Assembly: GCF_048771995.1 (NCBI RefSeq)
Contig: NC_133026.1
Location: forward strand, 118,873,501 to 118,937,500
Reading direction: 5' to 3'
Source of the DNA: Taeniopygia guttata
Taxonomy: Eukaryota > Chordata > Aves > Passeriformes > Estrildidae
Length of the DNA stretch: 64,000 bases
Below are positions 13,188 through 20,292 of the stretch, piece by piece. The number at the start of each line of letters is the position of its first letter. Within the stretch, counting starts at the first letter, position 1. The notes beneath the pieces were generated by a model. The model was not told where the DNA came from. It did no database searches and saw only the letters and a list, made by a program, of their open reading frames with translations. The translations under genes and the position numbers were made by a program.

Positions 13188-14988
13188 GAGGCAATGGAAT
13201 ATCGCGTTTAAGCTCAGGAACTTTTATCTTGCTATAGCAAGGCTGCCTGGGCTTGGAGCAGCCGAATGCTCAGTGGATGCCATGCATCCGGGGATATGGG
13301 AACAGTATACAGCCACGCTAGCCGGAGAGGCAAAATCCTCAGGCGAAAGCGTTACGGCACGGGGCAAAGTAAAACAAACCCCGCGCAAGGCAATAGAAAA
13401 ACAAGAGACGCAGAATGCAGCGCGTACGTGTTTATTAGTCAGACCCGAGCTCGGGACGGGGGCGAAAGCGCAGACCGTCCCTGAGGAGGGTCCACCCGGG
13501 ACCGGAGACCCGAGAGGGCTCAGCGCGACAACCCCTTCCCCGGATCAGAGCGCAGCCCGGCCCCACCGGGGAGCGGAGCCCAGCCCAGCCCAGCAGAGGC
13601 AGCGCTGCCGCCGGAGCGGCGCGTTTCAAGCGCCGCGGCCCCGCTTCCGCCGGAGCGCGCTCCGAGCGGCGCGACTCCGCTCCCGCCGGAACCCAAGCCC
13701 GCCCGCGGCTCCGCGCCGCTTCCCCGCCAGCGCGCCGAGCGGAGCGGCGCCAAACCCCGCCGCAGAAGCCCCCCGGGACACCCCCGCCGCGGAAAACCCC
13801 CGGGACACCCCCGCCGCGAAAAACCCCCGCAAAAACCCCGCCGCAGAAAAACCCCGAGAAGCCGCCGCTTCCCAATCCGTCCCGCCGCCGCTGCCGGTCA
13901 GAGATCCGCGATCAAAGGCGCAGCCGCGCGCGGGGCGCTCTTGGCGAGAGCCGGCGGGAGAGACCGAAGTCGCAGGGGCCGCGGCTCGGGGAGAATACCC
14001 GGCCGCCCGGCCATGCGGTCGCTTTGAAAATGGCGCCGAATGCCGCGGAGGGGGGCGGGGCTCGGGTGGTCCCGGCGCGAAAACTCGGACACCGCGCGAC
14101 TTCAAGGGCGCGCGCGCGCGGGAGAAAGGGGCGGAGAGCGGCTCGGGGCACAGAGCCAATCAGCGGCCGCGCCAGGAGCTGCCACCATATAAGGCAAAAA
14201 CCACCCCCCGCAGGGGGCGCGGCGAGCCGGGGGGGCGGGAGCGGCCCCTCCCCCGAGGGGGGGAGCGAGCTCGGGGCCGAACAAAACAGCGCGGGGCCCC
14301 GGAAGTGCGCTGGCATTTCATTTCCGGCACGGAGCCTGGCAACAGCTCTACCGACCCCTCCGAGCCGGCGGGGGCCAGCCGGAACTCCGAAACAAAAGAT
14401 ACAAAACCGGCACAGTTTAAAACAAAACCGAATAGAGTTCTAAGCCGCACCAAAAAGCGGTCACAATACCCCTTAGAACTGCGAAAAAAACCGGCGTCTC
14501 GCCAAGGAATACGGGTCCTAGCCCCGGACACACGGGGGTGGGGGGGGGTCGGGGGGGGGGGGAGTGGCGCGCGCGGACGAACCCAGCCTCCTCCCACCGC
14601 AAGCAGTGCCTGTGCCGCAGAGTCAGCAAGAGACGCCCCCGATACGGGACCCCGGGGTAGCCCTGGCTATGAAAGTGGGGAGAAAGCCCCCGGGGATGTA
14701 GGAGACATGCTGCCTCTGTGGCAATCAGAACCCCCATGTAGTGAGACTATGAGAGCCACTACTGCACACCACTGCTACCAACCAAACCTGACCCTCAAAA
14801 CAAAACTAATGAGAAGCTATAAGTTCTGTTTGCAGGGCACGCTTGTGAACCATCCCAGTGACACACACACCCCTGCTCCAAAAAGAGATGACAGACCACC
14901 AAACTGCCAGACAACACCTGAGAATCCCACGGTGGTGAGATCTAATAAATACCCCATCCTTCGTGTTCCACATAGCCAGCCTGTTTAG
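13186..14988 (+). CDS. Long open frame in provirus interior (600 codons), function unknown
   Basis: The frame is open from the primer-binding site onward. The first in-frame ATG is at 13186 (MRQWNIAF…) and the stop is at 14986-14988. The first 80 or so residues are of ordinary composition, with a short stretch around HPGIWEQYTATL that could be a gag matrix remnant; I cannot confirm this. The middle is rich in Pro, Ala, Arg and Gly, including four 9-residue repeats (PAAE/K-x-PR-x-x) at 13756-13863. The last 90 or so residues are again ordinary (…MLPLWQSEPPCSETM…). No zinc knuckle, protease or polymerase motif is seen. High GC lowers stop frequency, and the other frames are also fairly open, so it may not be a real protein. 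However, the flanking lower-GC parts stay open too. Confidence 0.35.
   Translation: MRQWNIAFKLRNFYLAIARLPGLGAAECSVDAMHPGIWEQYTATLAGEAKSSGESVTARGKVKQTPRKAIEKQETQNAARTCLLVRPELGTGAKAQTVPEEGPPGTGDPRGLSATTPSPDQSAARPHRGAEPSPAQQRQRCRRSGAFQAPRPRFRRSALRAARLRSRRNPSPPAAPRRFPASAPSGAAPNPAAEAPRDTPAAENPRDTPAAKNPRKNPAAEKPREAAASQSVPPPLPVRDPRSKAQPRAGRSWREPAGETEVAGAAARGEYPAARPCGRFENGAECRGGGRGSGGPGAKTRTPRDFKGARAREKGAESGSGHRANQRPRQELPPYKAKTTPRRGRGEPGGRERPLPRGGERARGRTKQRGAPEVRWHFISGTEPGNSSTDPSEPAGASRNSETKDTKPAQFKTKPNRVLSRTKKRSQYPLELRKKPASRQGIRVLAPDTRGWGGVGGGGSGARGRTQPPPTASSACAAESARDAPDTGPRGSPGYESGEKAPGDVGDMLPLWQSEPPCSETMRATTAHHCYQPNLTLKTKLMRSYKFCLQGTLVNHPSDTHTPAPKRDDRPPNCQTTPENPTVVRSNKYPILRVPHSQPV
13756..13863 (+). 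repeat. Four tandem 27-bp units
   Basis: Four consecutive 27-bp units begin CCCGCCGC and end in an R-codon followed by two variable codons. Read in the long frame they encode PAAEAPRDT, PAAENPRDT, PAAKNPRKN and PAAEKPREA. The unit is a multiple of three, so expansion keeps the frame. Confidence 0.85.
14051..14194 (+). promoter_or_regulatory. Promoter-like cluster: GC box, CCAAT box, CArG/TATA
   Basis: A GC box (GGGGGCGGGG) lies at 14051-14060, an NF-Y type CCAATCAG at 14156-14163, and a perfect CArG box CCATATAAGG at 14185-14194 that also contains TATAA. An AAAATGGCGCC motif (YY1/E2F-like) lies just upstream at 14027-14037. The order and spacing are those of a conventional cellular promoter. 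Motifs are seen; activity is inference, and GC-rich DNA often contains GC boxes by chance. Confidence 0.4.
14534..14562 (+). other. G-run cluster, potential G-quadruplex
   Basis: There are three G-runs of 5, 9 and 12, separated by single T or TC bases, on the + strand (the proviral RNA sense). Long runs like these can supply the four G-tracts of a quadruplex. It lies within the long open frame, where it encodes mostly Gly. Confidence 0.6.
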
Positions 14989-15285
14989 AAGCTATTTTAC
15001 TAACCCTAAATAAAACCAAATCAAACCTAACCCCTATTAGTTTTACTATGATATTAAACCCCCCTTTCTACGAAAGCAATGCTTTAGATACCCCCTTCAA
15101 TTACTCCACAGCCAGTATCCCCCACCAGTGCAAGTGAGACACCCCCCACAGAAGACCAATAAGTAAATAGTCCCATCCACATTTGAAATGTAAGTTTGCC
15201 AGAAACCCAAAATGAATCCTTATATGTTCCTTGCCAAGTTTAATAACTCTATCAATTTCTGTATCCAAGTTCCGATTGTTTCTAA
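14989..15285 (+). other. AC-rich non-coding stretch of the provirus
   Basis: Between the long frame and the envelope fragment lies A/C-rich sequence with stops in all forward frames. By position it could be degenerate envelope surface-subunit sequence, but I recognise nothing in it. Confidence 0.5.
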
Positions 15286-15648
15286 GGTCCTACACCACTC
15301 AGACAAAAAAAAAAAAAAAAAATATACCATCTTCTCGAAGAACCTAACAGACTCCACAAAAGAGAAATCATCACAGGTATAACTATCGCAATGCTGCTCG
15401 GCCTGGGAGCAGCTAGCACAGCCACAGGCGTCTCAGCCATCGCAACCCAGCAACACGGACTCTCCCAGCTGCAAATGACCATCGACGAGGACCTGCAGAG
15501 GATCGAGAAATCCATCTCCTATCTGAAAAAATCAGTCTCTTCGCTTTCAAAAGTAGTTTTACAAAATAAGCAAAGACTAGACCTTTTAAAGCCTTCAGCA
15601 CCTGCCTTAAAAAATCTACCCAAATCTACTAAACCACCCTTTCCTTAA
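15286..15648 (+). pseudogene. Truncated retroviral envelope TM fragment
   Basis: The frame is open from 15286 to the stop at 15646-15648, with an internal ATG at 15391. In order it shows an 18-base A run (15305-15322, poly-Lys), a short basic stretch of the furin type, a Gly/Ala/Thr-rich hydrophobic segment typical of a fusion peptide, and then a heptad-repeat region ending LQNKQRLDLL, which sits where the TM N-helix and immunosuppressive-like segment lie in class I and II envelopes. The frame then changes character and ends before the cysteine loop. The second helix, membrane anchor and tail are absent, so this cannot be a functional envelope. The surface subunit is not recognisable upstream. 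Confidence 0.7.
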
Positions 15649-15712
15649 CAAGTTACAAATCTGTACCTCACTCCAGTGCCTCTATTTACAACTACCTCAT
15701 TTTGTATGTGAT

Positions 15713-15726
15713 AAGGAGGGGGGAGA
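15713..15726 (+). other. Polypurine tract
   Basis: AAGGAGGGGGGAGA directly precedes the TG of the 3' LTR, as required for plus-strand priming. Together with the primer-binding site it confirms + orientation and keeps the element competent for reverse transcription in trans. Confidence 0.85.
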
Positions 15727-16082
15727 TGTGGTAGATAGGGACAGGCGGAGCGGAAGACCACCACGGGATGTCACGGAAAGACAGACCCCTCCCTCTCTCT
15801 CTTCCCCACTTATCTAGTTAACCCCAGGAGTCCCAGAAGAATGTAGCCACACCTGTTCTGGTAAAATTCCACTACCCACTATCCTCTAAGACCCCCAGCC
15901 CCCCTCTGACGTAGCAAAGACCCCTAAACCTATTTAAACCCATGAAATAAGATAATAAAAGCTTTCGACCGTCCACCAAATTGGTGCCAGCGTGTGTCGT
16001 TAGTCCGAGTAGCCCGGGTGAAGCCGGGCTGCCGTGCTGTCTTCTTGTAACCAGGTCGCCGTTGTCTTTTATAAAGGCAACA
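15727..16082 (+). repeat. 3' long terminal repeat (356 bp)
   Basis: The same 356 bp as the 5' copy, TGTGGTAG…GGCAACA, with the TATA-like box at 15931-15938 and AATAAA at 15954-15959. Reading both copies side by side I found no substitution or indel. It is followed at once by AATCAG. Confidence 0.93.
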
Positions 16083-16088
16083 AATCAG
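16083..16088. repeat. Target-site duplication AATCAG, right copy
   Basis: Matches 12643-12648 exactly and abuts the CA end of the 3' LTR. Confidence 0.9.
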
Positions 16089-17086
16089 CAGCTGCTCTAA
16101 TTGGGACTGTTTCTCTGCAGTTACTGATTTCCTTGAAAGATGTGTAAATCATGGTGTTTTCACTAACACCATTCAGGAATGTATGAGATACAATTATAAT
16201 ATTTTTCCATTTATTAGATCTAGAGTGTTGGGCATCTGGTGCAGAAGTCTGAAATGTGGGGGTGTGAGCTGCTAAGTGTTATCTTCACAGCCTTCCACGC
16301 AGTAGTAACAGTGCTCTCAGCAAACCATTTGGTTTGCTCTCTGTTACCTGGAATGCTGGAATGTTTGTTGTATACAATTCACCTGGAAGGACTGCCCTCA
16401 GAACATGGTATTTGCAGGGAGGATGTCACAAACACCAGCAAACAGAAATAGTTACTCGAGAAATTGCTTCCAAATTAATTTCTCTGCCTTACCAAAAAAA
16501 CCCATCTTCTTTAGGAGAGATGTTGGAAATAACTCATCAAGGGAGATTTTAGAGTAACAATTCAAAATCATAATAGCTACATTTTGCTCTGGTCTTTGAA
16601 GAAAATGAACATTTTTTTCCTCTAGGTCTGCTGTCCTCTCTTAACCATGCCAGTGGGTCAACCTAAGTTTCTATTGAAATCATGCAAAGTTATCCTTGGA
16701 GTCACACCATGCTGATCAGCTGGAGAGAAAAAAATCAACTTTTTCTGGGAAGAGAGAAGGTTAGACTCCTAATGTTCACCAAAAGAGAAAAAGAATATAT
16801 AGAGATATGCAGTGACCCTATTTCACCTGCATAGAAAGTGGACCATCTGTGAATAATGAATTCCACATTCGGCAATAGTTACTTGGAAGCACTCAGATTT
16901 TGGGACTTTATTGAAACAGATACTTCAAGTAAAACAATTTACATTAGACTAAACAGGCCAGCTAAAGCTGAGTTAATTTTTAAAGATGAACATTCCAAGA
17001 GTGTGGTATGTTAAGTTCCTTACTTAGAGACCATACACCTGATTTATTAAAAAAATATGGATATTGATCAAGTACCAATATCCTAC
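16089..17086. other. Intergenic, no gene recognised
   Basis: AT-rich sequence between the provirus and the next LTR. It has only short unsupported frames and no recognisable repeat. Confidence 0.55.
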
Positions 17087-17731
17087 TGTGACAGACAAAA
17101 ACTCTCTAACAGTTTAAAGTTAGAAAGCGTATGTTCATTGACGCCAGGCAGCGTGCGGGATGGCTCCCAAATACACACCACACCTTCCAGGTGATTACAG
17201 AGTTCTTTTATCCATACAAGCATTGAATACCCAAAATACAAATACATATTCATAACTTTGGTACATTCCATTCCTCACTTCATATGCTAATCACTCCAAA
17301 AGCTATTAAGCATGCGTAGTTTGTCCCTTGAAATGGGTCGGTGGTCCCTTTCATGGGGAGGGGTCCCAAAATGAGGAAGTAAATGAAGTCTTCATTGTTC
17401 TGACCTTTCTATCTTTTCAATTTAAATATGACAAATGAACTCTTGGTAGAACTCCCATTCCTTGTCTTCAATTGGTTTCAGAACAGAGGAGACCCACAAT
17501 TGTCTTATGTTCCTAAAAGCTATTTGTCAGTTTCTATATTCTTCATTATAAACCCAGCTAACTAAACACTGTGTTGACAAGCAATCAATTATAAGTTAAC
17601 TACTAACTCTTAACTTCATCAAGGCCTACTCATTTATTTTAATTAACTCTAGTAAGGCTTATTTCTAACTAAAATCTTAGCTCCTCTAAAATCTCTAAAT
17701 TCCTTAAAATCTATGTTTCACACCCTTTACA
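17087..17731 (-). repeat. Probable solo LTR (about 645 bp), minus strand
   Basis: Read on the minus strand it starts TGTAAAGGGTGTG and ends TTTGTCTGTCACA, giving TG…CA ends. Near its 3' part it has a TATA-like ATAAAAG followed by about 100 bp resembling R-U5. The LTR plan is clear, but the flanks (CCTAC on the left, ATGAA on the right) do not form a target duplication, so the ends may be slightly misplaced or one flank altered. No internal retroviral sequence adjoins it. It is unrelated in sequence to the LTRs of the provirus 1 kb away. Confidence 0.55.
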
Positions 17732-17898
17732 ATGAATTGCCATATAACCAGTTCAAACAGAGCTGCCAGGCTCACATCCATCTCCAAAACAGTATGGTTA
17801 CAACAAATGTGCCATGGTGTCAGGATAAAATGAAACTCCTGAAGAATCAAGTTATTACATATCCAGAAGCCTTTTGACTCTGAGAGAAAGCTCACACA

Positions 17899-18360
17899 AT
17901 AACAGAGTAGCTGAGGTGGGAAGGGATCTCTGGAGACAATCTGGTCCAAACCACCTGCTCAAGCAGAACCATCTGCAGTGAATTGCTCAGGATCATCTCC
18001 AGATACCTTTGAGTTTCTCCAAGGATGGGGACTCCACAACTTCTCTGGGCAGTCTGAGCCAGTGCTGGCTCATCCTCACACTGAAACGTGTTTCCTTGAG
18101 GGAACCTCCTATGCTTCAGTGTGTGCCCATTGTCTCTGATCCCTGGGCACCGGTAAAAACAGCCTGGCTCTCTCTTCTTTGCTCCTTCCCTTCAGGTATT
18201 TATATATATTGATGAGATCCCCTGAGCCTTCTCTTCCCCAGACTGGACAGCCCCAGCTATCTCAGTCTTTCTTACAGGAGAGATGCTCCAGTCCTTAAAT
18301 CTCTCTAGCTGTCCTTCACTGGACTCTCTTCAGTATCTCCATGCCTCTCTTGTGCTGAGA
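17899..18360 (-). mobile_element. CR1 LINE fragment, minus strand
   Basis: The sequence follows the CR1 3' region in reverse: GAGGTGGGAAGGGATC, then GGTCCAAACCACCTGCTCAAGCAG, then the CTCCACAACTTCTCTGGGCA and GAGATCCCCTGAGCCTTCTCTTCCCCAG blocks, and finally GGACTCTCTTCAGTATCTCC. The element is 5'-truncated, as usual for CR1, and clearly diverged. Similarity fades after about 18360. Confidence 0.85.
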
Positions 18361-19103
18361 AAGGCTTTGGTAACAGTAGGGCAATAGCCCACTCTGAGAG
18401 TCAGGAACCTCAGCAGCTCCTTCAGCATCTTGCTGGCACTGCCTGTCTGACTGCAGTACTGGAAGAAATCCTAGTCCCTCACTAGGAGAGGGCTTCCTTT
18501 TTCAGCTCATTGCAGAATGGCTCGAGTCCAAAGGAAACATACATTGTACCTCATTTCTGTTTCCAAGCTGTCCTCTGCTGTTGTAGGGATAAAAATTAGC
18601 CTTTTGTAGCCAAACATTTGAATTATCCTGTATATTCCAAAAGTTACACACAAATCAGAAATTCATCTGTTCATCTTCATTCTTCCAGGCTGGCATGTTC
18701 TACAGCATGCAATTCTATTTCCATATAATATTTCCCCATTAAAAAAAAAAAAATAGGGATAATTTGTTTATAACTATAATGAGCTCCACAGCACTTCAGG
18801 AATAGCCCCTGTGTAGGTTGTGCATGTTAAATGTAATCATAGTCTTGAAAAAGGAGAGTGCATTCAGCATCCAGCAGTCCAGGAATAGAGGACGGGCAAG
18901 GGACAGGGACCAAATGGACTCGAGTGCAAATTACTAGCCTGGGAATTTTAATAATGTAGATGATATTTTCCCAGGTTTAATGCAAGTCTCAAGATTTAAT
19001 TTTACTCATAAAGACCCCTCTTGAAAAAAAGCAAATATGCAGCATTATGACCTTTTTTCTTCTTTGGAAAGTACTAGACCTTTTTTCCATTTAAAGTTTA
19101 AGG
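18361..19103. other. Intergenic, no gene recognised
   Basis: The bases just after the CR1 match may be more of the same element, too diverged to assign. A 13-base A run lies near 18741. Nothing coding is evident. Confidence 0.5.
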
Positions 19104-19130
19104 TTTATTATTATTATTATTATTATTGTT

Positions 19131-19187
<57 letters not shown>

Positions 19188-19189
19188 AT
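19104..19189. repeat. Microsatellite (TTA)n passing into (TTG)n
   Basis: A trinucleotide array: about eight TTA units, a mixed junction, then about 18 TTG units. No coding function is indicated. Confidence 0.95.
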
Positions 19190-19439
19190 TAATATGATAG
19201 TACCTTTGAAAATTCACTTAAAGAGCAGAACACAAAGGTAGGAAAAAACGTTCTCAGTTTGTGTCACCGCGCTGATTTTTTGTCTCTTAACTTAGACTTC
19301 CCCTCAGTTGCTGTACGTCCAGCAACATTCATTTGTGATTATTTGCAACACCTGCTTGCATTCCTGCCTAGGAAAAGACTCTCGTTACCTAAACCCTGGA
19401 CTGGCGAGGCTGAGAAAATCAGTGCCCCAGCTGAAGAGA

Positions 19440-19880
19440 CACCAGTGCTTGGTGCTTCCAGCCGCGGGGAGAGGGACGGGGAAGCGCCCGCAGTGTTGCA
19501 CGCACGCAGCTCTTCGACACGGGGGGCACGGAGCTGTGGCTGCTGCCGGCTCTGTCCAGCTGTGCCGGCCCTGCCCAGCTGTGCCGGCCCTGCCCAGATG
19601 TGCCAGCCCTGCCCAGATGTGCCAGCCCTGCCCCGCCGTGCCGCCCTGCCCAGCTGTGCCGCCCTGCCCAGGCTGGGTGCCCGCGAGCGGCGCTCGGAGC
19701 GGCCCCGGCCGAGCCTCCCGCGCTTCCCCGCCCGGCCCAGGCTCGGCCGCGCTCCTGAAGCGGATCCAAAAAAAGCCATTTCCATCTTTGGCCAGGAGAG
19801 GGCAATATTGCGTCACTAAAGCGCCCAGAGGCCGCGCTGATCCTGGTGCCGGCGAGGGAGGGCGAGCCGCAGAACCGCAG
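19440..19880. other. CpG-rich island, no gene recognised
   Basis: This GC- and CpG-rich block stands out from AT-rich surroundings. It contains the minisatellite at 19555-19672 and, near 19790-19815, GGCCAGGAGAGGGCAATATT followed by TGCGTCA. Open frames of 140-195 codons exist on both strands and in several frames, which is what GC-richness alone would give, so I do not call a gene. It ends where a CR1 begins. It could be an orphan CpG island or a regulatory element. Confidence 0.5.
19555..19672. repeat. 19-bp minisatellite
   Basis: There are about six copies of a 19-bp unit close to CAGCTGTGCCGGCCCTGCC, with variants CAGATGTGCCAGCCCTGCC and shortened last copies. Since 19 is not a multiple of three, each unit shifts the reading frame. 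This explains the Cys/Pro-rich peptides in all frames and argues against coding. Confidence 0.85.
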
Positions 19881-19886
19881 AGTGCG

Positions 19887-20292
19887 GAATCCTAGAATGG
19901 TCACTGCTGGAAGGGACCCCTAAAGACCAGCTAGTCCAACCCCCCTGCAATGAGCAGGGATGTTCTCAACTCAGAGGGCTGAGAGCCCTATCCAAGCTGA
20001 CCTCGAATGTTGCCAGGGATGGAGCATCTCCAGGCAACCCGTGCCAGTGTTTCACCACCCTCATTGTAAAGAATTTCTTCTTTCTATCTAGTAAAAAATC
20101 TACCCTCTTTCAGTTTACGATGTTTACCCATTGTCCTATCCCAACAGGCTCTGATAAAAAGTCTGTCCCCATCTTTCTCATAAGTCCCTTTAGATTTAGA
20201 AAAGTAGCAATGAGATCTCCCTGGAGTCTTCTCTTCTCCAGGCTGAGCGACCCCAACTGTCTCAGCCTGTCTTCATAGGACAGGTGCTCCAT
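19887..20292 (-). mobile_element. CR1 LINE fragment, minus strand
   Basis: Begins with a decayed CR1 terminus (CCTAGAATGGTCACTGCTGGAAGGGACC), then GTCCAACCCCCCTGCAATGAGCAGGG, the GGGATGGAGCATCTCCAGGCAACC block and TCTTCTCTTCTCCAGGCTGAGC, and ends at GGACAGGTGCTCCAT. The 3' end of the LINE lies to the left, so it is in reverse orientation and 5'-truncated. It abuts the CpG-rich block directly. Confidence 0.88.

Larger units (their letters stand above)
13430..14700 (+). other. Very GC-rich, CpG-dense block inside the provirus
   Basis: This is markedly richer in G+C and CpG than anything else in the window, including both LTRs, and changes gradually to ordinary composition at each side. It occupies the place of gag-pol. 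CpGs appear undecayed, as expected for a young insertion. It contains short tandem repeats, GCGCGCGC runs, G-runs and promoter-like motifs (listed separately). I cannot tell whether it is captured host CpG-island DNA or retroviral sequence of unusual composition. Confidence 0.8.
12649..16082 (+). mobile_element. Young, internally deleted endogenous retrovirus (class II-like, tRNA-Phe primed)
   Basis: This is a complete proviral frame of 3434 bp: 5' LTR, tRNA-Phe primer-binding site, leader with a splice-donor-like site, interior, polypurine tract and 3' LTR, flanked by the 6-bp repeat AATCAG. By eye the two LTRs are identical over 356 bp, which implies a recent insertion. The interior is only 2722 bp. 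I see no protease, reverse transcriptase, RNase H or integrase, so the element must have been copied in trans. What remains is a GC-rich block with a long open frame and a truncated envelope TM piece. The 6-bp duplication and Phe primer fit a class II (beta- or IAP-like) origin; that assignment is inference. Confidence 0.93.

Noticed and set aside
13435..14737. Several minus-strand frames of 100-177 codons inside the provirus
   Set aside because: They are antisense to the element, overlap one another and are explained by high GC lowering stop frequency.
19259..19904. Overlapping frames of 140-195 codons on both strands, Cys/Pro- or Gly/Ala-rich
   Set aside because: They run through the CpG-rich block and the 19-bp minisatellite, whose unit shifts frame; no frame is favoured.
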